Source: Tuwongella immobilis (lineage in GTDB: Bacteria; Planctomycetota; Planctomycetia; Gemmatales; Gemmataceae). Taken from it: 64,000 bases of DNA. Both the position numbers and the translations under genes were made by a program. The DNA is taken from NCBI RefSeq assembly GCF_901538355.1, contig NZ_LR593887.1, forward strand, positions 1,774,920 to 1,838,919. Reading direction: 5' to 3'. A model generated the notes under the pieces. It had not been told where the DNA came from, made no database searches, and saw nothing but the letters and a program-made list of their open reading frames with translations. Below are positions 27,515-35,444 of the stretch, piece by piece (positions within the stretch are counted from its first letter, which is position 1; the number at the start of each line of letters is the position of its first letter).

Positions 27515-28555
27515 ATGGAATTTCGACAACTGGGCCGATCCGGATTCAAAGTCCCCGTTCTCAGCCTGGGGACCGGCACATTCGGCGGTGGCAGCGAATT
27601 TTTCAAAGCCTGGGGCACCACCGACAACGATGCCGCCACCAAACTGGTGGATATCTGCTTGGACGCTGGTCTGAATATGTTCGACTCCGCCGACATTTAC
27701 TCCGGGGGACTGGCCGAAGAAGTCCTCGGCCACGCCATCAAGGGGCGACGCGACAAGGTCATTATCTCCACCAAGACGACGTTCCGATTCGGGACCGGCC
27801 CCAACGATGTCGGTTCCAGCCGATTTCGGCTGATTCAGGCGTGCGAAGGCAGTCTCAAGCGGCTCGGCACCGACTATATCGACCTCTATCAGATGCACGG
27901 CTTCGATGCCATGACTCCGGTGGAAGAGACGCTGCACGCGCTGGACGACTTGGTGCGAGCGGGCAAGATTCGCTACATCGGCTGCTCGAACTTCTCCGGG
28001 TGGCACCTGATGAAGTCGCTGGCCGTCTCGGATCGGTATGGCTTGTCCCGCTATGTGGCGCACCAAGCCTATTATTCGTTAGTCGGCCGGGATTACGAAT
28101 GGGAACTGATGCCGTTGGGATTGGATCAAGGCGTGGGTGCGGTGGTCTGGAGTCCGCTGGGTTGGGGCCGACTGACTGGGAAGATTCGCCGCGGTCAGCC
28201 GCTGCCGGCAGGGAGCCGACTGAATAGCGAAATCGTGGTCAAAGCGGGGCCACAAATCCCGGACGAATATTTGTACAACGTGGTGGATGCGCTCGACGCC
28301 ATCGCCCAGGAAACGGGCAAGACCGTTCCGCAAATTGCGTTGAATTGGTTGTTGCAACGGCCGACGGTCTCCAACATCATCGTGGGGGCACGCGATGAGG
28401 CGCAGTTGCGGGATAATCTCGGGGCCATCGGTTGGAATCTGACGCCGGAGCAAGTCGCTCGGCTGGAAGATGCCAGCAAGGTTGTGCCGGCGTACCCGTA
28501 TTGGCATCAACGCGGATTTTCCGAGCGCAATCCCTTCCCGGTGCGCGTCTCGTAA
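27515..28555 (+). CDS. Aldo/keto reductase
   Basis: A 346-residue NADPH-dependent oxidoreductase with the AKR barrel. Catalytic elements are visible: Asp and Tyr in FDSADIYSGG (about residue 54 onward), Lys in ISTKTTF and His in YQMHGFD. C-terminal NWLLQRPTVSNIIVGA followed by QLRDNLGA binds the cofactor. It is closest in style to the YajO / Tas / Kv-beta-like group. The start gives MEFRQLGRSG, the usual AKR opening. The esterase gene begins 24 bases downstream on the same strand, so they may share a message. The carbonyl substrate is unknown. Confidence 0.93.
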   Translation: MEFRQLGRSGFKVPVLSLGTGTFGGGSEFFKAWGTTDNDAATKLVDICLDAGLNMFDSADIYSGGLAEEVLGHAIKGRRDKVIISTKTTFRFGTGPNDVGSSRFRLIQACEGSLKRLGTDYIDLYQMHGFDAMTPVEETLHALDDLVRAGKIRYIGCSNFSGWHLMKSLAVSDRYGLSRYVAHQAYYSLVGRDYEWELMPLGLDQGVGAVVWSPLGWGRLTGKIRRGQPLPAGSRLNSEIVVKAGPQIPDEYLYNVVDALDAIAQETGKTVPQIALNWLLQRPTVSNIIVGARDEAQLRDNLGAIGWNLTPEQVARLEDASKVVPAYPYWHQRGFSERNPFPVRVS

Positions 28556-28579
28556 GCCAGCAATCCCGGAGTTCTCGCC

Positions 28580-29800
28580 ATGTTCCAACGCCTTTGCCTC
28601 GTTTCGCTGGTCGGACTCGGCAGCCTTGCGCTGCCCAGTTTCGCCCAGCCGACCCCGACTGCGGCACCCGCCGCACCCGCGAAAACCGTTCCCGCGACTT
28701 GGGACGTTGCCGCGCTGCAATCGGCCACCATCACCCCCGAATGGGGCGAAACCAAGGGATTGGCCCGCGAAGTCTACTATGCCGGCGAGCCGTTCCGCGG
28801 CAAACCGACACGAATCTTCGCCTACTACGCCAAACCCGAGGGCAAAGGCCCATTCCCGGCCATGGTGTTGGTGCATGGCGGCGGCGGAACCGCATTCCAA
28901 GCCTGGGCGGAACATTGGGCCAAACGCGGCTACTGCGCCATCGCCATGGATCTCGCCGGGAAAGGCCCCAAAGGCCGACTCCCCGACGGCGGTCCCGATC
29001 AAGACGATGGCGGCAAATTCGGCGCATTCACCGAATCCAACTATCGGGACATGTGGAGCTACCATGCCGTGGCGGCGGCGATTCGCGCTCACACGCTGAT
29101 TCGCAGCTTCCCCGAAGTCGACCGCGACCGCATCGGCCTGACCGGGATCAGTTGGGGCGGATATCTGACCTGCATCATCTCCGGCGTCGATCATCGCTTC
29201 CAAGCGGCGGTGCCGGTGTATGGCTGCGGGTTCTTGCAAGACAACAGCGTCTGGAAGCCCAACCGCTTCGACAAAATGTCGCCCGAGCAGCGTGACCTGT
29301 GGATTCGCTACTTCGAGCCATCGCAATACCTCGGCTCGGTGAAATGCCCGATTCTATTCCTCAATGGAACGAACGATTTCGCGTACCCGATGGATAGTTA
29401 CCAGAAATCGTACAATCTGGTGCAATCGCCGCGCACGATTTCCGTGCGAGTTCGGCTGCCACACGGGCACATCTGGACCTTCCCAGAGGTGGATACGTTC
29501 ATCGATAGTCACCTGAAATCGGGCAAGCCGGTGGCGTCGGTCGGGCCGTTGATGCGGATGGGGGATCAGGCCACTGCGAAGGTGAATTCGGCGGTGCCGC
29601 TCCAAAAAGCGATGCTGCATTTCGCCGAGGCAACTGGCCCTTGGCAGACCCGCAAGTGGAGTTCGATGCCCGCAATGCTCGACAAGGGAACCATTTCCGC
29701 GACCATCCCCACCGATCGGCCCCTGGTGGTCTATCTCTCGGTGATCGACGAGCGCGGCGTGGAGATTAGCAGCAATCACGAGGTGATCGCCAAGCCGTAA
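28580..29800 (+). CDS. Secreted alpha/beta hydrolase, acetylxylan esterase-like
   Basis: A 406-residue protein with a signal peptide (MFQRLCLVSLVGLGSLALP, cleavage near SFA-Q). The alpha/beta hydrolase core has HGGGGTAF for the oxyanion region, nucleophile Ser in GISWGG near residue 191, Asp in LNGTNDFAYP and His in PHGHIW. This order fits the prolyl-oligopeptidase / acetyl-xylan esterase-like hydrolases common in planctomycetes. A C-terminal ~100-residue beta-rich extension follows. Probably cleaves esters on polysaccharides in the periplasm; the exact substrate is not shown. A minus-strand membrane gene converges from the right. Confidence 0.88.
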   Translation: MFQRLCLVSLVGLGSLALPSFAQPTPTAAPAAPAKTVPATWDVAALQSATITPEWGETKGLAREVYYAGEPFRGKPTRIFAYYAKPEGKGPFPAMVLVHGGGGTAFQAWAEHWAKRGYCAIAMDLAGKGPKGRLPDGGPDQDDGGKFGAFTESNYRDMWSYHAVAAAIRAHTLIRSFPEVDRDRIGLTGISWGGYLTCIISGVDHRFQAAVPVYGCGFLQDNSVWKPNRFDKMSPEQRDLWIRYFEPSQYLGSVKCPILFLNGTNDFAYPMDSYQKSYNLVQSPRTISVRVRLPHGHIWTFPEVDTFIDSHLKSGKPVASVGPLMRMGDQATAKVNSAVPLQKAMLHFAEATGPWQTRKWSSMPAMLDKGTISATIPTDRPLVVYLSVIDERGVEISSNHEVIAKP

Positions 29801-29889
29801 CCCGAACGGGGAACGGTCGTTCGGCGCATCCGATCGCGGCGCACTGGGCCAGCAATGGGCAACCCGTGCGCTGCGTGCATTCGATCCGA

Positions 29890-30297
29890 TTACCCTAGCA
29901 TCAGCCAGCGTTTCAGCGGAATATCGAACCGCCACACGATCACGAGCATGAGCACGGGCACCAGCATCTGCATGATGGCCACGGAGAATCCATCGATAAA
30001 TTCGTCCATCCCCAGCGAGAAATTGAGCCACTGCCCGGCAATCGGCAGCGCGATGAAGCCCAACACCGCGACGGTGCTGATGGTTTTGGGGAAGAATCCC
30101 AGCACGGGGAGATAGATCAACGGAACGATCAACGTCATTCCCGCCGCCGCGAACAGCGTCCGCCAGATCAATTCTTTTCGATCCAACCCGCGAAACCCCG
30201 CCCGGCCCAAATGAAGCCGAAACGCCCCATAGACGAGCCCGATATTCACCAGCCAAACGATCAGCAACGCCACCATCCAGATCAAATAACGCGTCAT
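29890..30297 (-). CDS. Small four-span membrane protein of unknown function
   Basis: 135 residues with four predicted membrane segments (starting MTRYLIWMVALLIVW, then near residues 45, 70 and 105) and a positively charged connecting loop. I do not recognise the family. The start is the ATG giving this hydrophobic N-terminus; the longer frame upstream would add Gly/Ser/Arg-rich residues without support. It converges with the esterase gene; the 89 bases between their stop codons contain an inverted repeat (cgaacg / cgttcg near 29803-29823) without a T run. Confidence 0.72.
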   Translation of the reverse strand: MTRYLIWMVALLIVWLVNIGLVYGAFRLHLGRAGFRGLDRKELIWRTLFAAAGMTLIVPLIYLPVLGFFPKTISTVAVLGFIALPIAGQWLNFSLGMDEFIDGFSVAIMQMLVPVLMLVIVWRFDIPLKRWLMLG

Positions 30298-30514
30298 CCC
30301 CAAATCCCTTTCGCCAGAAGCGGACCGCCGCAGGCACAAGCGCCGCTCCACGCTAGTCGCACTCGGGACAATGAGCAAGTGAATTTGTCCGACTTCCCCC
30401 CGAAACCAACGCAGAATTCCAACAGCCGGAATCCCCCCACCCCTGGCAACGCTGATTTCCCCCCGCCAAAAATCACACCCCGAGAACGTCGCATCCCCAA
30501 TCCAACCCCGCCAC

Positions 30515-31696
30515 TCACTCCACCCGCCAGATTCGCGCAGTCTTGTCATCGCTCCCCGTGACGATCCGCTTCCCATCCGGGCTCAATATGATGCTATTCA
30601 CCGATTTCGTGTGCCCAGTGAGGGTTCGGATTTCCCGGCCCGTGTCGGTGTCCCAGACCTTCGCGGTGCTGTCCCAACTGCCGGTGAGGATCCGCTTGCC
30701 GTCCGGGCTGATCACCACGCTCCCCACCACGCCCGTGTGCACGAGTACGAGGGTTCGGATTTCCTGGCCCGTGTCAGCGTCCCACACCTTCGCGGTCTTA
30801 TCGACACTGACGGTGACGATCCGCTTGCCATCTGGGCTGTATGTAACCCGATTGACGGTATACACGACAATTCGACGCCCGGAGTGGGTTCGGATTTCCT
30901 GGCCCGTTTCAATGTCCCACACTCTCGCGGTGCTGTCGTAGCTGCCGGTGACGACCCGCCTGCCATCTGGGCTGAATGCCACACTCAGCACAGCACTCGT
31001 GTGCCCAGTGAGGGTTTGGATTTCCTGGCCCGTGACGGCGTCCCATACCTTTACAGCCGTGTCAGAGCTGTCAGTGACGATCCGCTTGCTGTCAGGGCTG
31101 AATGCCACACACATGACGCATTCCCAGTCCGTGTGTGCGGTGAGGGTTCGAATTTCCCGGCCTGTGTCCGCGTCCCAAATCTTCGACGTGCCGTCAGAGC
31201 TGCTTGTGACGATCCGCCTGCCATCTGGGCTATAGATCACGCGATCCACATCGTTCGTGTGTCCGGTGAGAGCGAACAGTTCCCGGCCTGTGTCGGCGTC
31301 CCACACCTTCGCGGTGTAGTCGAAGCTGCTTGTGACGATCCACCTGCCATCTGGGCTGATTGCCACGCTCAGCACAGCGTCTGCGTGCCCAATGAGAGTG
31401 TGGAGTTCCCGGCCTGTGTCGGCGTCCCAGATCTTCGCGGTTCTGTCACTGCTCCCCGTCACGATCCGCTTACCATCCGGGCTAAATGTCACGCTCCTCA
31501 CCCTCTTCGTGTGCCCGGTGAGCACGGAAAGCTCGCCGTTGGCGAGGGCTGTCTTCGCCTGCAAGCGGACTTCGGCGGCGCGCTCCGCTTGGCCTTGCTC
31601 TTCCAGCCAGTCGGCCCACACCAGACGTTCTTCGTGATACGCCGGCTCCGGAAAGTCATCGTCCACACTCACGAATCCGCCTCCTCGAACCGCCAC
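30515..31696 (-). CDS. TIGR02996-like domain + eight WD40 repeats
   Basis: 393 residues starting with GTG. Residues 15-50 (YHEERLVWADWLEEQGQ and a following Arg/Leu helix) match the planctomycete repeat-companion domain TIGR02996, usually found before repeat domains. Eight WD40 repeats follow, each with FSPDGKRIVTGS-, KIWD- and GH-type signatures, forming one beta-propeller, likely a protein-binding platform. The repeats are very alike, so recent internal duplication is likely. The GTG start sits directly beside the TGA of a small upstream frame encoding another WD40 tail. The gene follows the kinase/FGE gene on the same strand, suggesting a functional link. Confidence 0.9.
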   Translation of the reverse strand: MAVRGGGFVSVDDDFPEPAYHEERLVWADWLEEQGQAERAAEVRLQAKTALANGELSVLTGHTKRVRSVTFSPDGKRIVTGSSDRTAKIWDADTGRELHTLIGHADAVLSVAISPDGRWIVTSSFDYTAKVWDADTGRELFALTGHTNDVDRVIYSPDGRRIVTSSSDGTSKIWDADTGREIRTLTAHTDWECVMCVAFSPDSKRIVTDSSDTAVKVWDAVTGQEIQTLTGHTSAVLSVAFSPDGRRVVTGSYDSTARVWDIETGQEIRTHSGRRIVVYTVNRVTYSPDGKRIVTVSVDKTAKVWDADTGQEIRTLVLVHTGVVGSVVISPDGKRILTGSWDSTAKVWDTDTGREIRTLTGHTKSVNSIILSPDGKRIVTGSDDKTARIWRVE

Positions 31697-31846
31697 TCAC
31701 TCGATCTGCCAGATTCGCGCTGTCTCGTCATTGCTGCTTTCGATCACAAGCGACCGATCGCCACCGAACGCGAGCCATCCGGTGCATTCGCATCTGCGAC
31801 CCGTACCGGACGGCTTGCGATAGTTGCCTGTATGATTGCTAGACAT
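31697..31846 (-). pseudogene. Remnant or mini-ORF encoding one WD40 tail
   Basis: A 49-codon frame (ATG at 31846) whose second half reads GWLAFGGDRSLVIESSNDE then TARIWQIE and stop, the end of a WD40 propeller. Only this final blade is present, and it differs from the end of the next gene, so it is not a simple duplicate. It starts 11 bases after the kinase stop and its TGA abuts the GTG of the WD40 gene. Translational coupling is possible, but the fragment cannot fold as a propeller. Best read as the leftover end of an older WD40 module. Confidence 0.6.
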
Positions 31847-31857
31847 TATGCTCGTCT

Positions 31858-34584
31858 TCACTCTTTCTTGCTCGACTTGTCCAGACGAACCTGCATGGCA
31901 ACGCGAAAACCAAGGCCGTTGTTCCGGACCGCCGGGCCGAAGTTGTACCGGCAACCGGACCGGCAGAGGCCGGCGGAGTAGTACCACGAGCCGCCACGGT
32001 ACACGCGGCCGGCGCCACTGCTAGCACCCTTGGGGTCCGTGGTAGCACCCGCTGCGTAAGGACCATACCAGTCCTCGCACCATTCAAAAACATTGCCAAG
32101 AATGTCACGCAGCCCCCATGGGTTCGGCGCTTTTTCGCCCACCGGGTGCGTCTGATTGCCCGAGTTGCCATCAAACCATGCATACTCGCCGAGCCGACTC
32201 TCATCGTCGCCGAAAAAGTATTGGGTCGTCGTGCCCGCGCGACACGCATATTCCCACTGCGCTTCCGTCGGCAGACTGTATTCCCCATCCTCCTTTGTAT
32301 TCAACCATTGCACATATCTTTTTGCGTCGTTCCAACTGACCACTGTCACGGGGTGTCCATCCGTTTGTGCGAATCCCGGAGACCGCCATGTGATCGAAGG
32401 ATCCTTCAACCAACTGCCACCAATGGTACCGTATCCGCCACCGCTTGTTTCTGATTCGGTGCGGTAACCCGTTTCGCTCACGAACTTGGCAAATTGACCA
32501 AATGTGACCGGCGTCACGCCCAACCAAAACGGCTGACTGATCCGCACCCGATGCTGTGGTCGTTCGCGGTCGAAGCCCACACCATTGGGCGAACCCATCA
32601 GGAACTCGCCCGATGGAATGAATGCGAACGACATCCCCACGCTGTTCGTCCACACATCCTTAACCTTTGAACCATCTGGAGGCCCTTTGACAGTCGTGAT
32701 CGGCGATTCGTTGACAATCGGCGATTGATCGACAGTGGGTGACTCCTTGATCACCGATGGGAAGGGTGGATTCATCACGAAGGCGATGAATCCGAGAATG
32801 CTCAACCCTACGATCAGTCTCAGCTTGCCGATGGAGGCTGTCGTTCCGCTTTCCGGGCCGATTGGTTGTTGCTCTCGACGGAATTGCTCTTGGCGTTGTC
32901 GTTCAAGTTCTTCTTCCTGGCGTTGACGCTCGATCGCTTGACGCCGGGCTTCCGCTTCGGCACGGGATCGGGCTTCGGCGTCCCGTTGGAGGGCCGACTG
33001 GCGTTCTCGTTCCTGGCGAGCGATTTCCTCTCGGGTCGATGTCAGCAATCGTCGCATCTCGGCAACGTCGGCGGGGCGTTTACTCGGATTCGGGGAAAGG
33101 GCTGCATCGAACGCCGGGACGAAAATCGGGTGAATCAGCGAGGATTCGTAGCGGTAGTACACCCGATCCGCGATGGGCTGGTCGTAGCGCAGAGCGTAGA
33201 AGATCGTCGCGGCGAGCATGAATAGGTCCGAACGCACGTCTGCCTGGCCGATGCTGTGCAGTTCCGGCGGGGCGAAGAACGACGATTTGCCGATCGCCTG
33301 CGTGTGCCCAGGCACGTCGATCAGCCCGGCGATGCCGAAATCGATCAGCACCGGCGTGCTGTCGGGCCGGATCATGACATTCTGCGGCTTGATGTCGCGG
33401 TGAATCAGCCCCTGAGCGTGGGCCGCCTCCAGGCCGTCGAGCAGCCCCATCAGCCACGTCATCGCCTTGTCCGGTGTCGGCTTGCCGGATTGGGACAGGT
33501 GCTGTTCCAGGTTCACACCGTCGATGAGCGGCATCACGAAGTAATGGCACTGGAACGCGGTGCAGAAGCCGTTGCGTTCGACACGCACCACATTGGCATG
33601 ATTGACGCGGAGCAGTTTCCACACCTCGTCGGTGAAGGCATCCACGAACGCTCGCTCGCGGACCAACTCCGGTCGCATCACCTTGAGTGCCTTGGGGGTG
33701 TCGTTGCGGCTGGCACGGAAGACGAGCCCCCAGCCGCCGCCACCGATGCGCGCGTCGAGCCGCCAGCCATCGAGGGTGTCGCCAACCGTCGGCATCCGCT
33801 GGAGCGGCGATGGACGATCGCTCGGCGAACGTTGCGCCGGTGTATTCTGACCCGTGACGGCCAAAGTCGCTGCCGATGCCAGAGCGGCGAGCTGGGCATC
33901 CTGCGGACGAAGTCGCTTCGCCCGCTTCAACTGGGTATCGAACGCACTGGGATTCTCGTGCTGGGCCACCGCCAGGGCGACCGCCACCGCAGTGGAGCCG
34001 GTCTGCGCATCCGCCAGTTCCCGCAGAATTGGCTCGGACTCCACAAACCGCCCCGCTGCCTGAAGTTGTTTCGCCTGCTGGAAACTAAGGATATTGTCGA
34101 TTTTCCGCTGTAACTCGATCTGCAACGACTGCTGCTCCTTGGCGAACGCCTCCAGACTGGCGTATTGTGCATCCAACCGTTGCACATCCACATCAAGCTG
34201 ATCGACACGCCCTTCGAGCATCGCAAATCGCTGCCCGAACGAATCGAACGCTCCTTGCAGCTCGGGCGATTTCAACACCGCCCGGGCGATCTCATCGCTG
34301 GAGTCGTGCCCCTGGGTTTCGAGCTGTTCCATGCGCTGCAGCAAATCCGAGCAACGGGATCCCAGCAGTGCGAACAACTCATCCAGAGCGTCCATGCGAG
34401 CGGTAGACAGATTCAGCATCTGACGAATCTGCTCGCGTTCCTTCTGCTCGAGATTGCGCAGGTGGATTTCTCGGATATCCCAAATCACCTCGACAGCGGG
34501 CCGAGCAGCGGGACAAAGTGCCTCAATGGCCTTGATGACAACGGGAATCGAATAGCGCATCAGCGTTTGCAGCGTCGACCACAT
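31858..34584 (-). CDS. Ser/Thr kinase - coiled coil - transmembrane - FGE-fold protein
   Basis: 908 residues. The helical N-terminus (about 1-260) includes a coiled coil. The kinase domain (about 270-530) has GGGGWGLVF, the lysine in ALKVM, HRDIKPQN near 395 and IDFG, so it looks active. An Arg/Glu/Gln-rich helix leads to one membrane segment near residues 588-609 and then an FGE-sulfatase/C-type-lectin-fold domain (about 641-900), presumably on the other side of the membrane, ending with a hypervariable segment and GFRVAMQVRLD. This is the layout of a receptor kinase with a variable extracytoplasmic ligand domain. The start is the ATG with GAGGA about nine bases upstream; a TTG 37 codons earlier lies in the shared element. 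Paralogue of the 12537-16673 gene, but with a membrane span and no Sel1 repeats. Confidence 0.92.
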   Translation of the reverse strand: MWSTLQTLMRYSIPVVIKAIEALCPAARPAVEVIWDIREIHLRNLEQKEREQIRQMLNLSTARMDALDELFALLGSRCSDLLQRMEQLETQGHDSSDEIARAVLKSPELQGAFDSFGQRFAMLEGRVDQLDVDVQRLDAQYASLEAFAKEQQSLQIELQRKIDNILSFQQAKQLQAAGRFVESEPILRELADAQTGSTAVAVALAVAQHENPSAFDTQLKRAKRLRPQDAQLAALASAATLAVTGQNTPAQRSPSDRPSPLQRMPTVGDTLDGWRLDARIGGGGWGLVFRASRNDTPKALKVMRPELVRERAFVDAFTDEVWKLLRVNHANVVRVERNGFCTAFQCHYFVMPLIDGVNLEQHLSQSGKPTPDKAMTWLMGLLDGLEAAHAQGLIHRDIKPQNVMIRPDSTPVLIDFGIAGLIDVPGHTQAIGKSSFFAPPELHSIGQADVRSDLFMLAATIFYALRYDQPIADRVYYRYESSLIHPIFVPAFDAALSPNPSKRPADVAEMRRLLTSTREEIARQERERQSALQRDAEARSRAEAEARRQAIERQRQEEELERQRQEQFRREQQPIGPESGTTASIGKLRLIVGLSILGFIAFVMNPPFPSVIKESPTVDQSPIVNESPITTVKGPPDGSKVKDVWTNSVGMSFAFIPSGEFLMGSPNGVGFDRERPQHRVRISQPFWLGVTPVTFGQFAKFVSETGYRTESETSGGGYGTIGGSWLKDPSITWRSPGFAQTDGHPVTVVSWNDAKRYVQWLNTKEDGEYSLPTEAQWEYACRAGTTTQYFFGDDESRLGEYAWFDGNSGNQTHPVGEKAPNPWGLRDILGNVFEWCEDWYGPYAAGATTDPKGASSGAGRVYRGGSWYYSAGLCRSGCRYNFGPAVRNNGLGFRVAMQVRLDKSSKKE
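31915..31983 (-). other. Hypervariable segment of FGE domain, DGR variable-region-like
   Basis: The same 23-codon window as 15222-15290, near the C-terminus of the kinase (about residues 868-890). Here the codons are strongly NNC-type (TAC, TAC, TCC, GGC, CTC, TAC, AAC, TTC, GGC, AAC, AAC, GGC). Conserved GGSW precedes it and GFRVAMQVRLD follows, as in known DGR target proteins with a C-type-lectin fold. Proximity to the C-terminus is the usual DGR position. Confidence 0.68.
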
Positions 34585-34620
34585 GCGAGGGCTTCCTCGA
34601 GTCAAGCGGATCCAACCAAG

Positions 34621-34700
34621 GCCAATCCCAACGATTCCCCAAAGAAGATTCGTTGAGCCGATCATCATATTCGCAATTCGAAACGACGAAATCAAAAAAC
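34621..34700 (-). promoter_or_regulatory. Shared ~80-bp upstream element, copy 2
   Basis: Reverse-complement copy of 12416-12497, ending 36 bases before the ATG of the second kinase/FGE gene. The possible -10 TATGAT is conserved. Sequence outside the element diverges at once on both sides, so the element moved or was kept as a unit with the kinase cassette. Confidence 0.6.
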
Positions 34701-34805
34701 GCTCTCAGTGATCGTTTTGCTTGTTGGCAATCGAATGAGGAGACAGGTGCAGAGATTGGCAGGTTCAGCCGTTGGGAGTTGCCAGTTGGCGTGTGATTGG
34801 CTTCG

Positions 34806-35006
34806 TCACGCGCTCGCTGATGGATGCGATCGCGGTCTTTCTGTCGCGTGGATTTCAAGGTCCGTGATGCAGCGTTGCAGTTCGGATTCAACCCAAGGGG
34901 ATGGTGACTTTTCGCGAATGGTAGCAAGCGATTTTCGGAGTGGTTCGATTCGATTTTGGTCTCCAATTCGTTCAATCGCAGCAATGCACGCGATGCAAAT
35001 GGTTCG
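34806..35006 (-). pseudogene. HEAT-repeat-like coding remnant
   Basis: A 67-codon open stretch without a start codon, immediately after and in the same frame as the stop of the pseudo-receiver gene. It reads like a C-terminal HEAT-type helical hairpin (IAAIERIGDQNRIEPLRKS, then a Trp/Glu/Leu helix) before its own TGA. Either a leftover of a repeat-protein gene or a former extension of the upstream protein cut off by a stop. The rest of the 34701-35006 gap shows no gene. Confidence 0.4.
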
Positions 35007-35441
35007 TCACTCCGTCAGTTGCGGGAGTGAACCAAGGATCAGCGGGATGAGGGAGTCTGGGGAGAATGGCGGGAACAGGACGGTGTGAGCGCCGAGGTCG
35101 TAGGCAAGGGCGGTGAGGTGGTTTCGGGAGTCGGCATCGAGTTTCACATCGTTGACCACGATGATCGGCACATGCGGGGCGGATTGGGCGGCGGCGGCGA
35201 GCAGGCTCATTTCGTCGATCAGTTTGCGTTCGAGCTTCAGGATCAGCACCGTGTGGCGTTCTTGCTGAAGCAGCGCGAGGCAGGCGGGGCGTTGACGGGG
35301 TTCGCGTACCAGCCAGTGGTGATCGCGGGCGATCGGTTCGCACATCTGGGCGAGGGAGACGCTGCGGTCGTGCGTGATTTGCTCCAGTTGTTGGCTGAAC
35401 GAACCGGGGTTTTCGTAGATCACCAGAAGCGGGGCACGCAT
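35007..35441 (-). CDS. Degenerate receiver-like (pseudo-receiver) protein
   Basis: 144 residues with the alternating strand/helix pattern of a response-regulator receiver domain: LLVIYEN (strand 1), TVLILKLERK (strand 3), VPIIVVNDV (strand 4) and HTVLFPPFSP (strand 5). The acidic pair of strand 1, the phosphorylatable Asp after strand 3 and the Lys of strand 5 are all missing, so it cannot be phosphorylated in the usual way. It starts three bases after the stop of the sigma-54-activator-like gene, so both are made together and the protein may bind that partner. Alternative: an unrelated Rossmann-like fold. Confidence 0.72.
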   Translation of the reverse strand: MRAPLLVIYENPGSFSQQLEQITHDRSVSLAQMCEPIARDHHWLVREPRQRPACLALLQQERHTVLILKLERKLIDEMSLLAAAAQSAPHVPIIVVNDVKLDADSRNHLTALAYDLGAHTVLFPPFSPDSLIPLILGSLPQLTE

Positions 35442-35444
35442 GGA

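Noticed and set aside
12537-34695. Reverse transcriptase and template repeat for a DGR
   Set aside because: No frame with YxDD or RT-like motifs and no third copy of the variable segment was found by eye; if a DGR acts on these loci it is elsewhere in the genome.
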